Source of the DNA: Paenibacillus sedimenti
GTDB lineage: Bacteria > Bacillota > Bacilli > Paenibacillales > NBRC-103111
NCBI RefSeq assembly: GCF_014534655.1
Contig: NZ_JACVVD010000005.1
Coordinates: 1 to 64,000, forward strand
DNA: 64,000 bases
Direction of reading: 5' to 3'
The position numbers and the translations under genes were made by a program. A model generated the notes under the pieces. It did not search any database and was not told where the DNA came from. It saw only the letters and a list, made by a program, of their open reading frames with translations. Every line of letters starts with the position of its first letter. The first letter of the stretch is position 1. Positions 44,427 through 53,528 of this stretch are shown here, one piece after another.

Positions 44427-45395
44427 TCAAGGAAGGAGCGATTCTTCTTCACGCAGCCACTCTACAAAATGTTTAATGCCTGTTTCCAGATTCGTCGAAG
44501 GTGAATAACCCAGCATGGACTGGGCTTTATGATAATCGGCCCATGTTTTGGGGACATCACCGATTTGCAACGGCTGCCAATCGATTAACGCTTTCGTATT
44601 CATTGCGTCCTCAAGTAAATGCACTAAGGCCAGCAAGCTGGTCGGATTATCATTGCCTAAGTTAAAAGCCTCGTAGTCTCGCGCATGCAGTTCCATCGAT
44701 TTGCGAATACCCGAAACAATATCGCTCACATAGGTATAGTCCCGGCTCGTTGTTCCATCGCCGTACAATGTAATCGGTTCGTTCCTGGCCATTTTCCTGG
44801 CAAATTTATGAATAGCCAGATCAGGTCTCTGTCTCGGGCCATAGACGGTGAAAAACCGCAGAGCCGCTATCGGCAAACCGAAGCAATGGCTGTAGCTTTG
44901 GCATAATGCTTCTCCGGCTGCTTTCGTCGCCCCGTAAGGTGAAGCGATCTTTAAGGTAGGACCGCTTTCGGAGAAAGGGACTTCTTCATTTAATCCGTAA
45001 ACCGAGCTGGATGAAGCGAAAATGAACTTAGAGACGCCATTTTTCACGGAAGCATCTAGCAGATTGACCGTACCTGCCAGATTCACATCCACGTATTCGT
45101 GGGGGATTTCCAGAGATGGACGAACCCCTGCCTTTGCAGCTAAATGAACGACAATCTCGGGTTTCCATTGTTCGAAGATATGTTCCATACGGTTCCTATC
45201 CCGAATGTCCGCTTCCACTAATTCATAGTGAGGCGAACTGAGGTGGCCGCTTATATTCTTTTCTTTCACTTTGCGATCGTAGTAATCGTCAAAGTTATCA
45301 ATGACTAGAGTTTGCATACCGTCCGCCAGGAGCGTGTCGACCAAATGACTGCCGATAAAACCCGCACCGCCTGTAACCAGCACCTTGCTTTTCAT
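44427..45395 (-). CDS. NAD-dependent sugar epimerase, UDP-glucuronate 4-epimerase-like
   Basis: The 322-residue extended SDR has VLVTGGAGFIGSHLVDTLL, VIDNFDDYYDR, HLAAKAGVRPS, FASSSSVYG, SPYGATKAAGEALC (catalytic Tyr/Lys) and RFFTVYGPRQRPDLAIHKFA, the profile of the CapI/LspL UDP-glucuronate/galactose 4-epimerases. With the UDP-glucose dehydrogenase at 52169 it could supply UDP-galacturonate; a UDP-glucose 4-epimerase role cannot be excluded. ATG 45395 follows GGAGGG at 6 bases and overlaps the stop of the preceding gene (ATGA). Confidence 0.88.
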   Translation of the reverse strand: MKSKVLVTGGAGFIGSHLVDTLLADGMQTLVIDNFDDYYDRKVKEKNISGHLSSPHYELVEADIRDRNRMEHIFEQWKPEIVVHLAAKAGVRPSLEIPHEYVDVNLAGTVNLLDASVKNGVSKFIFASSSSVYGLNEEVPFSESGPTLKIASPYGATKAAGEALCQSYSHCFGLPIAALRFFTVYGPRQRPDLAIHKFARKMARNEPITLYGDGTTSRDYTYVSDIVSGIRKSMELHARDYEAFNLGNDNPTSLLALVHLLEDAMNTKALIDWQPLQIGDVPKTWADYHKAQSMLGYSPSTNLETGIKHFVEWLREEESLLP

Positions 45396-46195
45396 GAATG
45401 TCCCTCCGTGTCCTTTGTGGTTTGCGAACTGCTGATCCATGCACGAACGGAATGATCTTTGATGGGATGCGCAAATATAGCTTCCGGAAGCCGTTTCGCG
45501 TCCTTAACTTCGTCTAAAGAGATGAAAGGACGATAACGGAAATACTTTCTGTACATGCGGGGGTATTCTTGACATTTTGCACCGCACTGCATCGCTATCG
45601 TCAAGTACAGCATTTCGCCCATGGAAATGACGCCCGTTTTATCGAGCAATCGTTCTAGGTGAGACTTATTGATTCTTCTCAGCATACGCTTAACGATCCG
45701 ACGGCGATATACTTGCATCGGATTGAAAGTGCCGTAAAAAAACTCGCTTCGGAAGAACGGTTTCCAAAGGTGCCATTCTTTCCACATCCGCATGGCTGTT
45801 GTCCAGTTGCTTTTATCCGGGTACATCTCAACTTTGACCGCTTCTACCAGACAGTCGTAGCCATTCATCAATTGCTCCAGCAAGTCTTTAAATCCGTGGT
45901 TGATAAACATCACGTCGGATTCTGTGTAGACCAAATATTCATAGGAGATATGGGCTTCCTCAAGCCAGGCCATAACGTCATAGAAAAATCGACCCGTTTT
46001 CCCGGCTTGTAAAGGTCTGCTGGACGTGCAGTACAAAACATTTTCGCTTTTGCAGACAGCTTTCCCGAAGTCAGGATCGTTACCGCCGTTATAGAGAACG
46101 ATAAGGGTGTCGTTAGGGTTGTACTCGCGAATATTTCTTACCTGCTGTAGCAGAGCTTCTTCATCCTTGTGTGCCAATAAGGCAAAACAAATCAT
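45392..46195 (-). CDS. Uncharacterised GT-A-like (branch-type) putative glycosyltransferase
   Basis: The 267-residue protein begins MICFALLAHKDEEALLQQVR and belongs to a paralogous set with those at 46218, 47091, 47884, 54421 (second domain) and 57173. Shared features in order are LAHKDE, NIR-Y, IVLYNGG, GRFFYDVMAWLEE, an acidic E-x-D hydrophobic motif (TESDVMFI), W-P/KPFF, NPMQVYR and GEMLY-T. This is reminiscent of the GT14 branching glycosyltransferases, but that is a fold-level guess. ATG 46195 has GGAGG 7 bases upstream. Four members lie head to tail here. Confidence 0.72.
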   Translation of the reverse strand: MICFALLAHKDEEALLQQVRNIREYNPNDTLIVLYNGGNDPDFGKAVCKSENVLYCTSSRPLQAGKTGRFFYDVMAWLEEAHISYEYLVYTESDVMFINHGFKDLLEQLMNGYDCLVEAVKVEMYPDKSNWTTAMRMWKEWHLWKPFFRSEFFYGTFNPMQVYRRRIVKRMLRRINKSHLERLLDKTGVISMGEMLYLTIAMQCGAKCQEYPRMYRKYFRYRPFISLDEVKDAKRLPEAIFAHPIKDHSVRAWISSSQTTKDTEGHS

Positions 46196-46217
46196 GACCG
46201 TACCTCCTAAATGATGG

Positions 46218-46991
46218 CTATTGCTCGCAAATCCAATTCCGGACGTCGGCATCCTTGACGGGATGCACGAACATCACATCGGGGTTGCGCTTTGCCTCTT
46301 TAGCTTGATCCAGTGAAATCCGATTGTAGACCCGCAAATATTCAATACTTTCCTTCGGATAAGGGCGAAGTTTTCCGCCGACTTTTTTGGCGACCGTGAT
46401 ATAGAGCATTTCACCTAGGGCGTAAACGTTGGTCTTCGCCAGCAGTCTCTCCAGGTGGCCTCTGTCGATAAAATTTAGCATGCGTTTAATAATGTCATGG
46501 CGATATACCTGCATCGGATTGAAAGTCCCATAGAAGTTGGTTTTCTGAAAGAAAGGTTTCCAATCGTCCCATTCTCGCCACATGGTCTTACCGGGTATCC
46601 AGGATGTAGATCGTGGACTGGTTAAGTGTCGTATCATTTTACCCATACAATCGTAACCATCCATATGATGTCGAATAAATCTTTCAAAACCATGCCCGAC
46701 GAAAAAAACATCGAATTCCATGTACACCAAGTAATTATAACGAACTTTCGCATCTTCCAGCCATCTCATGACATCATAGAAAAACCGGCCCGTTTTCCCC
46801 CTCTGCAAGGGTTTGCTGTAGGGGCAATACATGACATGTTCTTTTCTACAAACCTCTTTGCCGAAGTTACGATCTTCACCGCCGTTATATAGAACAATTT
46901 TGACGTCTCTGCTCGTATATTTGCGAATATTTCTAATTTGCTGCTGAAGAGCATGTTCGTCCTTATGGGCCAGTATTGCAAAGCAAATCAT
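46218..46991 (-). CDS. Uncharacterised GT-A-like putative glycosyltransferase, paralogue
   Basis: The 257-residue member shares MICFAILAHKDEHALQQQIR, KIVLYNGGEDRNFGKEVC, GRFFYDVMRWLED, the acidic motif YMEFDVFFVGHGF, FYGTFNPMQVYRHDI and MFVHPVKDADVR at the end. ATG has GGAGG 8 bases upstream. Its length is the minimal domain length of the family. It ends 22 bases before the next paralogue. Confidence 0.74.
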   Translation of the reverse strand: MICFAILAHKDEHALQQQIRNIRKYTSRDVKIVLYNGGEDRNFGKEVCRKEHVMYCPYSKPLQRGKTGRFFYDVMRWLEDAKVRYNYLVYMEFDVFFVGHGFERFIRHHMDGYDCMGKMIRHLTSPRSTSWIPGKTMWREWDDWKPFFQKTNFYGTFNPMQVYRHDIIKRMLNFIDRGHLERLLAKTNVYALGEMLYITVAKKVGGKLRPYPKESIEYLRVYNRISLDQAKEAKRNPDVMFVHPVKDADVRNWICEQ

Positions 46992-47090
46992 GATTTGGAC
47001 CTCCTAAGATGAATTGGGGTCCCCCGCAAAGTATCCGGAATATGTTTCAGAGCTTGACGTCACTTTGTGGGGAGTGCGTTCCCGAATCCG

Positions 47091-47864
47091 TTATTGCTCG
47101 CAAATCCAATCGCGGACTTTTGCATCTTTAACGGGATGGAGGAACATGATTTTGGGGTTGCGTTTCGCCGTTTTGGCTTCTTTAAGCGTAAATGCCGGTC
47201 TAAACCGTAAATGTTCCTTGATAATATCGGGGTAAGTTTGGCATTTTGCCCCGCTACTCATTGCTAAGGTAATATAGAGCATTTCGCCTAAATGTCCAAA
47301 GTTTGAGCTGATAAACAGTCTTTCCAAGTGGTCTTTATCGATCCCGGCCAGTATTTTTCTAACCGTGCCATGGCGGTAGACCTGCATCGGATTGGAAGTA
47401 CCATAGAAACTATCGCGTTTGAAGAAAGGCTGCCAATGATGCCATTCTTTCCACATTGTTTTGGCGGGTGCCCACACGGCAAGGCCGGGGTTCGTCTCAT
47501 ATTTAAGCAATTTGACCATACAGTCGTAGTTCTTCATTTCTTTGCGAATAAACGGTACGAACCCATCGTTGATGAACATGACGTCGTATTCCGTATAGAT
47601 CAAATATTCGTAGGAGATTTTGGCTTCTTCGAGCCATCGCATAATATCGTAGAAACAACGGCCTGTTTTTCTTGGTTCAAGAGGTCTGCTATAAGGGCAG
47701 TACAAGACGTTCTCCTGTTTACATACCTTTTTGCCGAAGTCCTTGTTCGTTCCGCCATTATATAAAACAATTTTGGCATCTTTGCGGGTGTACTTGCGGA
47801 TATTTTTGACTTGCTTCAGAAGTGCTTGCTCATCTTTGTGCGCTAATAACGCAAAAACAATCAT
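47091..47864 (-). CDS. Uncharacterised GT-A-like putative glycosyltransferase, paralogue
   Basis: The 257-residue member starts MIVFALLAHKDEQALLKQVK and has KIVLYNGGTNKDFGKKVC, GRCFYDIMRWLEE, YTEYDVMFINDGF, FYGTSNPMQVYRHGTVRK and FLHPVKDAKVRDWICEQ. It is separated from the 46991 gene by 99 bases with no promoter that I can identify. GGAGG lies 10 bases before the ATG. Confidence 0.74.
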   Translation of the reverse strand: MIVFALLAHKDEQALLKQVKNIRKYTRKDAKIVLYNGGTNKDFGKKVCKQENVLYCPYSRPLEPRKTGRCFYDIMRWLEEAKISYEYLIYTEYDVMFINDGFVPFIRKEMKNYDCMVKLLKYETNPGLAVWAPAKTMWKEWHHWQPFFKRDSFYGTSNPMQVYRHGTVRKILAGIDKDHLERLFISSNFGHLGEMLYITLAMSSGAKCQTYPDIIKEHLRFRPAFTLKEAKTAKRNPKIMFLHPVKDAKVRDWICEQ

Positions 47865-47883
47865 GATCCCGGGCCTCCTACAT

Positions 47884-48657
47884 CTAGTGCTCCCATATCC
47901 ATTTCATGACAGCACGATTTTTTACGGGGTGAACGAACATGACATCGGGTCTGCGCTTCGCATCCTGGACTTCTCTTAATGTGAGTTCGGGTCTGAAGCG
48001 CAAGTATCGCAGATCCGAATTGCGGTGATCCAGGCATCTGGCGCCATATTTCTTGGCTAAGGTGACATAGATCATTTCACCCAAGCAGCGAATGTGGGTC
48101 GATCTGAATAAGCGTTCTATTTGGCCTCTGTTGATGCCGGCGAGCATTTTTCTGACAATGCCATGACGATAGACGGACATTGGGCTGGAAGTTCTAAAGA
48201 AATGATCCAAATGGAAGAACGGTCTCCAATCTTTCCATTCGGCCCACATCAATTTAGCCGGGTCCCAAGTTGCCTTCTGTGGATCGGTTTCTTTTTTCAC
48301 AAATTTCAACAAGCAATCATAGCCTTTCATTCGTGACTCGAGCATTTCACGAAAGCCCCTACCCACGAACATGATGTCGTATTCCAGATAAACCAAGTAC
48401 TCGTATCTGATTTTTCTTTCTTCCAGCCATCTCATGACGTCATAGAAAAACCGGCCGCTTGATCTCTGCGTCAACGGTTTGCTATAGGGACAGTACAGCA
48501 CATTCTCTTCCCTGCAAACCTTTTTGCCGAAGTCCCGATCCGGTCCGCCGTTATAAAAAACGATGAATGCGTCTTTGGGATTATATTTACGGATGTTTTT
48601 TATTTGCTGGCGAAGCGCTCCTTCGTCTTCATGCGCCAATAAAGCGAAGCAAATCAT
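47884..48657 (-). CDS. Uncharacterised GT-A-like putative glycosyltransferase, paralogue
   Basis: The 257-residue member starts MICFALLAHEDEGALRQQIK and has AFIVFYNGGPDRDFGKKVC, GRFFYDVMRWLEER, YLEYDIMFVGRGF, FFRTSSPMSVYRHGIVRK and MFVHPVKNRAVMKW. GGAGG lies 9 bases before the ATG. It follows the enolase-superfamily gene by 15 bases, so the four paralogues, that enzyme and UDP-galactopyranose mutase appear to share one long transcript. Confidence 0.74.
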   Translation of the reverse strand: MICFALLAHEDEGALRQQIKNIRKYNPKDAFIVFYNGGPDRDFGKKVCREENVLYCPYSKPLTQRSSGRFFYDVMRWLEERKIRYEYLVYLEYDIMFVGRGFREMLESRMKGYDCLLKFVKKETDPQKATWDPAKLMWAEWKDWRPFFHLDHFFRTSSPMSVYRHGIVRKMLAGINRGQIERLFRSTHIRCLGEMIYVTLAKKYGARCLDHRNSDLRYLRFRPELTLREVQDAKRRPDVMFVHPVKNRAVMKWIWEH

Positions 48658-48672
48658 AATGAAAGACCTCCA

Positions 48673-49836
48673 TTATTTTAGGCTTTGTACTGACCAACCT
48701 TGTTCCTGCACCGATTTAACAAAGTGGCTGTCATCCAGATGAAGGCCGAAACCGGCTGCTGCGGGAACGTGCACTTTGCCTTCAACGATAGCGTAGCCGG
48801 GCGCTTCCAAGCCGGGAACCCGTACTTCATCCCACTCAATGGTCAGAAACCGCTCCAGTGCGGTTGCGACATGGCAGGATGCGTAGTTGCCGTAAGGGCC
48901 TCCATAATTATGAGGCGCTTGTTTGACAATTGTGCCCCGCAGCTCGTCACCCAATCGGAGCAATTTGTTAAATCCATGGAAACGAATATCGAATTGAAGA
49001 ATGTCAATCAATCCATTCTTGGCCCAACTGACGATCGAAGGAGCAACGGTAAGTCCCTCCCCGTCGGCAATCATGACATGGAGTCCCTGTTTATCCATCC
49101 ACTGTTTCAAATCTTCATAAAGAATGGGATCCTCATAGAACGGTTCTTCGATGAAGGTGATGTTCACGTCAGCTGTGGCACCCAGCACTTCTTTGGTCAG
49201 GTTCAGATTATAGCTGTTGTTGGCATCGATCATGATTTGAGCATCAGGCCCGAGCGCTTTGCGAAAACCTTTAATAATCTCGATGTCCCGTTTCATTCCC
49301 CTGTACATGGGCATGTGTCTCGCTCCGCGACCTACTTTGATTTTGAAAGCCCGGTGGCCGGCTTGCCATCCTTCCAAAGCTTTCATCTGCATCCATTCCA
49401 CGGCTTCGGCATCGTCGTCCAGATGAAGGTCGTCGAAGTAAATCGTGGCATCGTAGCAGGGAACGATGGGGGGACTGCCGACATTGTTCCCTTCGCCGAT
49501 ATCAAATAGAGCGTAAACAGGTTGATTCAACATATGTCCCAGCCAATCGAGCAACGGGTATTCGATTCCGTAATAAGCAGGCTTTACTCTTCCTTCCGGC
49601 GTAAACAAGTCTTTGACTTCCGTACCGATCCAAGCTTCGGCTTGCGTTCTGGAAATCGCGGACCAGCCAAATCCCGTTTGTCCTGCTATCGAAATCCGTA
49701 CAAGATCAAGGGGCATGGATTTCCCATGCCGGCCTTTTCTTGCATTGCACCCGATATCTCGCCATCTTTCGCCCATGAGCCGACAACTCTCGATCCGATC
49801 AATACGCCATCCGGACTCTAGCATTGAAGGAATCAC
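48673..49836 (-). CDS. Enolase-superfamily (mandelate racemase/muconate lactonizing type) enzyme
   Basis: The 387-residue protein has the enolase-superfamily signature set: AFKIKVGRG (KxK base), MIDANNSYN (metal Asp), TFIEEPFYED (metal Glu) and ADGEG further on, with QAPHNYGGPYGNY near the C-terminus. Members act on sugar acids or amino-acid derivatives by proton abstraction next to a carboxylate. Here the GTG start overlaps the stop of the UDP-galactopyranose mutase gene (GTGA), strongly tying it to surface-sugar genes. GGAGG is 7 bases upstream. The substrate is unknown. Confidence 0.86.
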   Translation of the reverse strand: MIPSMLESGWRIDRIESCRLMGERWRDIGCNARKGRHGKSMPLDLVRISIAGQTGFGWSAISRTQAEAWIGTEVKDLFTPEGRVKPAYYGIEYPLLDWLGHMLNQPVYALFDIGEGNNVGSPPIVPCYDATIYFDDLHLDDDAEAVEWMQMKALEGWQAGHRAFKIKVGRGARHMPMYRGMKRDIEIIKGFRKALGPDAQIMIDANNSYNLNLTKEVLGATADVNITFIEEPFYEDPILYEDLKQWMDKQGLHVMIADGEGLTVAPSIVSWAKNGLIDILQFDIRFHGFNKLLRLGDELRGTIVKQAPHNYGGPYGNYASCHVATALERFLTIEWDEVRVPGLEAPGYAIVEGKVHVPAAAGFGLHLDDSHFVKSVQEQGWSVQSLK

Positions 49837-50966
49837 TTGCTTTCCTCCCCTAAGATCGTGTCTTTGAACAACGTTAATGCGCGAGCTACCGCTTGGTCCA
49901 TGTTGTAATATTTGTAATCGCCCAGTCTACCGGCAAACAGCACTTTGTCTTTGATTTTCTCGGCTTCTGCCTGATAAAGTTTGTAACGTTCTTTGTTTTC
50001 ATCTCTTGGAATCGGATAGTATGGATCGGTCTTACCTGCGATGTATTCTTCGGGGTAGACATATGATATTGTCGTTTTTGGCGACTTTTGGCCGGTTAGA
50101 TGCTTCTGTTCTAGCACACGCGTATAGTCGTACTCCAATCCGTAGTTGACGGTCCCTACTTCCTGGTGATATTCCTGATCCAAATTCTCGAATTCAAAGC
50201 GCAAGGTCCGATAGGGAAGCTCGCCATGCATATAGTTGAAGTAAGCGTCGATCGGTCCTGTATAAATCATGCGTTTAAACTCGATTTGATCCATGATCTC
50301 ATGGTAATCGGTGTTCAGGAGCAGTCGAATGTTGGGGTGCTTCAGCATGCGCCCAAAGAGCGGCGTGTAACCATGCTTGGGCAAGCCTTGATATTTATCC
50401 TGAAAGTATCGGTTATCCCGGCTAATATAGACGGGAACCCGCGCTGTAACGGATTTGTCTAACTGCTCCGGATCGAGCTGCCAGTGCTTCATCGTATACT
50501 TGTAGAAAACATTTTGATAAATGTAATCAGCCAGAAAGCTGAGTTCTCCGCTTGCGCTTTCACGAAGCTTCAAGATGGGGACTTTGACGTTAAAACCAAA
50601 ATGCTGAATAAGCAGCTCTTCGAGCTTTTCGGCGTATTTTTGAGGGAAGAGAGCGTATATGGAGTTTAAGTTGAAGGGGACCGGAACTTTTTTGCCGTCG
50701 ACGACGACTCGGACTTCGTGGAAATAAGGACGCCACTCTGTAAACCGGGAAAGGTAATTCCAAACCATGCTGGAGTTGGTATGGAACGTATGAGATCCGT
50801 ATTTATGAACTAAAATGCCATGTTCGTCGTAGCAGTCGTAGGAATTTCCGCCAATGTGATCTCTTTTTTCAACGACCAATACTTTCTGATCCAGTTGTGT
50901 TGCAATTTGTTCCGCTAATGTCGCACCCGTAAAGCCGGAGCCAACAATTAACCAATCCACTTTCAT
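49833..50966 (-). CDS. glf: UDP-galactopyranose mutase
   Basis: The 377-residue flavoprotein begins MKVDWLIVGSGFTGATLAEQ and has EKRDHIGGNSYD, KYGSHTFHTNSSMVW, VPVYISRDNRYFQDKYQG, YTGPIDAYFNYMHG and GRLGDYKYYNMDQAVARAL, the hallmarks of bacterial UDP-galactopyranose mutases. It interconverts UDP-galactopyranose and UDP-galactofuranose, so the glycan probably contains galactofuranose. ATG 50966 was chosen over an upstream in-frame codon because AAGGAGG lies 9 bases away. Confidence 0.95.
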   Translation of the reverse strand: MKVDWLIVGSGFTGATLAEQIATQLDQKVLVVEKRDHIGGNSYDCYDEHGILVHKYGSHTFHTNSSMVWNYLSRFTEWRPYFHEVRVVVDGKKVPVPFNLNSIYALFPQKYAEKLEELLIQHFGFNVKVPILKLRESASGELSFLADYIYQNVFYKYTMKHWQLDPEQLDKSVTARVPVYISRDNRYFQDKYQGLPKHGYTPLFGRMLKHPNIRLLLNTDYHEIMDQIEFKRMIYTGPIDAYFNYMHGELPYRTLRFEFENLDQEYHQEVGTVNYGLEYDYTRVLEQKHLTGQKSPKTTISYVYPEEYIAGKTDPYYPIPRDENKERYKLYQAEAEKIKDKVLFAGRLGDYKYYNMDQAVARALTLFKDTILGEESK

Positions 50967-51099
50967 TAGGGCAAACCTCCTTAGCGTTTTCGGTAGAAAA
51001 CTTGCTACGCACAAATGTAATACATTACATATATGAACAAGCAGAAGATCATGTATGGGTAACTGCCGAAAGCCTATGAAAAATAAAGCATAAGCCTCG

Positions 51100-51858
51100 C
51101 TAATCCCAGGGGGTTCTACGCAGGTATTTCATATATTCATCTTTAAAAGGAGGATTGCTGTTCCATGGCTTCCGGTTTGTCGTAAAGTGAATAATCGCAG
51201 GATTTCTCAAACCGCGATAACGGTGAACCTGGTAGTTCCAGGTGGGCTCCAATTTTCTCCACTTATCATGAAGAATCGCATTTAAAGCGTCCTGATCCAT
51301 GAATTTAAGCTTATCGGGGTTATTTCTGCAAAAACGCAATAGCCTAAACACGATGTTATTTTCCCGCCATTTTTTCAGGTTGAGCAGAAGAACGCCAGCA
51401 TTGAAATAATCCGCATTTCCAGGGAGTCCAAGCTCACGGGCTCTGATGCTGCCCGGGATTTTGACGGCCGCCACGAATTTATGGACTAAAGTTGTATCCC
51501 ATAACTTGGTGATATCGTCCTTGATGATCATATCGCAGTCCAAATAGAGAGCCTTGTTAATTTCTCTGTCCAGAAGATTTGGAATCAGGATACGGTAATA
51601 GGTTTCCTTGCTAATGTTATAGTTCAGCTTAAAATCATTGAACATGGAATCATTAACCGCCAAATATTTGATCGGCACGTTGAATCTTTTCACAGACCTT
51701 CTTAGCTTTGCTTTATTTTGATCAGATATATTGCCATCGATCACATAAATATCAACAGGGTTCCTTGATTTCTTATTTTCAAGTAAAGAATTCAGCATGA
51801 CGGCCAAATGTTTAATATAGCGATCATTGGTTGCTGTCACGATATGAAGTCGATCCAA
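51100..51858 (-). CDS. Glycosyltransferase family 8 protein
   Basis: The 252-residue GT8 protein has LHIVTATNDRYIKHLAVML, LYLDCDMIIKDDITKLW, FNAGVLLLNLKKWRENN and IIHFTTNRKPWNSNPPF. It is the GT8 member with the GHPLQ motif altered to SNPPF. The start codon is a TTG (51858), seven bases after AGGGTGG. It stands about 100 bases from glf in the same direction. Confidence 0.87.
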   Translation of the reverse strand: MDRLHIVTATNDRYIKHLAVMLNSLLENKKSRNPVDIYVIDGNISDQNKAKLRRSVKRFNVPIKYLAVNDSMFNDFKLNYNISKETYYRILIPNLLDREINKALYLDCDMIIKDDITKLWDTTLVHKFVAAVKIPGSIRARELGLPGNADYFNAGVLLLNLKKWRENNIVFRLLRFCRNNPDKLKFMDQDALNAILHDKWRKLEPTWNYQVHRYRGLRNPAIIHFTTNRKPWNSNPPFKDEYMKYLRRTPWD

Positions 51859-52168
51859 GTCTATTCCACCCTTCTTTTTATTCGAAATCTGTTGATTGAC
51901 AAAATCGTAGCTGATGTAAGATATGAGAAAAAATGAGTATATGCCTGTATGTCTGTCCGAACAACAATAAATAATGCACGAAGACTAGGTTAGCGTTGAT
52001 TTTCAAGCTATTGGTTATCCGTCCGAGTTCCCAGATAGACAAGAAGCATACAATTTAGAAGGCGGTCATCACTGAAATTGCCAAATTGCAGCCGATGCTG
52101 GAGTCAGGAAAGTAGATGAAGCTTTGTTGAGAGGGTTAAAGAAATTTTGAAAGTTAAGGAGAGCGGCC
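51859..52168. other. 310-base intergenic region upstream of ugd
   Basis: No gene is supported. A plus-strand TTGACA at 51896 with a weak -10 about 17 bases on could start a long leader to ugd. On the minus strand CATATCTTA (about 51920) fits the CATA-N3-TA pattern of late sporulation promoters upstream of the GT8 gene, but is a short match. Confidence 0.4.
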
Positions 52169-53488
52169 ATGAAGATATGCATGATTGGAACTGGTTATGT
52201 AGGATTAGTGGTTGGAGCTTGCTTTGCGGAGATGGGGCACCAAGTCATATGTGTAGATAACAATCCGGCCAAAATTACATCGCTGCAAAATGGACAAGTG
52301 CCTATCTATGAACCCGGCTTGGAACAACTGGTGGAACGAAACGTGCAAGATGGCCGGCTGAGCTTTTCGCTCGATTTGGCGCAATCCGTAGCAAGCAGTC
52401 AATTCATCTTCATTGCTGTAGGAACGCCGCCAGCAGAAGACGGATCTGCGGATCTTACTTACGTAATGAACGCCGTTCAGCAAATTGGCGCCAGCATCCA
52501 TGCTTATGCCATTGTCATAACCAAATCAACGGTTCCTATCGGCAGCGCAGAACGGATCAGAGGCGTGATCCAAGAGGAGCTTATGAAGCGCGGACTTTCC
52601 GAATTGGACTTTGACATCGTATCAAATCCGGAGTTTCTAAGAGAAGGCGCAGCCGTTGAAGATTTCCTCCATCCGAATCGAATCGTCGTAGGGACTGACA
52701 ATTCTAGAGCTTTGGAATATATGGAGAAGCTTTATTTACCGCTGACTAGCCAAGGTCATCCTCTCGTCCACATGGATATTGCCTCCGCCGAGCTTGCCAA
52801 GTATGCCTCTAATGCCATGTTAGCCACACGAATCAGTTTTATGAATGAGATTGCCGGCATCTGTGAATCCGTTGGCGCGGATATTGAATGGGTACGGCGG
52901 GGGATGGAATTCGATCATCGAATCGGCAGTTATTTCTTATCGGCCGGAGTCGGATACGGAGGGTCTTGTTTCCCTAAGGATGTCCGGGCTATTATTCAGA
53001 GCGCTACGGAACGCAATGTCCCTACGCACATATTGGAAGCCGTCGATAAAGTCAACCATAAGCAGAAGAAAAAATTGTACGAGATGGTCGTCAGCCACTT
53101 CGGCGAAGATTTATCCCGGCTCAAATTGGCGGTATGGGGTCTATCTTTTAAACCTGAAACCGACGATATTCGCGAAGCGCCGTCTATTGAGACTATTGAA
53201 CTATTAAGACAACGCGGCGTTAACATTCAAGCGCACGATCCAGTTGCTTTGCAGAATGCGTACCAGGCTTTAGGCGAGGAGAATATCAAATACTTTACGA
53301 ATCCCTATGAAGCTCTCATGGATGCGGATGCATTGCTGTTATTTACGGAGTGGAAGCAGTACCGATTTGCGGACCTCGGCCGAATAAAGAGTTTACTCAA
53401 GCAGCCGATTCTATTTGACGGCCGAAATTTATTCGACCCCGAGATGATGAAAGAAGAGGGCTTTGTCTACCAAAGTATTGGCAGATGA
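52169..53488 (+). CDS. ugd: UDP-glucose 6-dehydrogenase
   Basis: The 439-residue protein opens with MKICMIGTGYVGLVVGACFA (NAD-binding), and has EFLREGAAVEDFLHPNRIV, the substrate and catalytic region VGYGGSCFPKDVRA with the active-site Cys, and LSFKPETDDIREAPS. It oxidises UDP-glucose to UDP-glucuronate using two NAD. It is followed by galU, which makes its substrate. GGAG precedes the ATG. It starts a plus-strand unit, ugd-galU-DUF707 fusion gene. Confidence 0.96.
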   Translation: MKICMIGTGYVGLVVGACFAEMGHQVICVDNNPAKITSLQNGQVPIYEPGLEQLVERNVQDGRLSFSLDLAQSVASSQFIFIAVGTPPAEDGSADLTYVMNAVQQIGASIHAYAIVITKSTVPIGSAERIRGVIQEELMKRGLSELDFDIVSNPEFLREGAAVEDFLHPNRIVVGTDNSRALEYMEKLYLPLTSQGHPLVHMDIASAELAKYASNAMLATRISFMNEIAGICESVGADIEWVRRGMEFDHRIGSYFLSAGVGYGGSCFPKDVRAIIQSATERNVPTHILEAVDKVNHKQKKKLYEMVVSHFGEDLSRLKLAVWGLSFKPETDDIREAPSIETIELLRQRGVNIQAHDPVALQNAYQALGEENIKYFTNPYEALMDADALLLFTEWKQYRFADLGRIKSLLKQPILFDGRNLFDPEMMKEEGFVYQSIGR

Positions 53489-53528
53489 AGTGAATCTATC
53501 ATAATCAAACAGAAGGATGATGGACAAT

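Noticed and set aside
48700..49509. A 269-codon plus-strand frame opposite the enolase-superfamily gene
   Set aside because: No ribosome binding site or recognisable domain; the minus-strand enzyme has catalytic motifs throughout.
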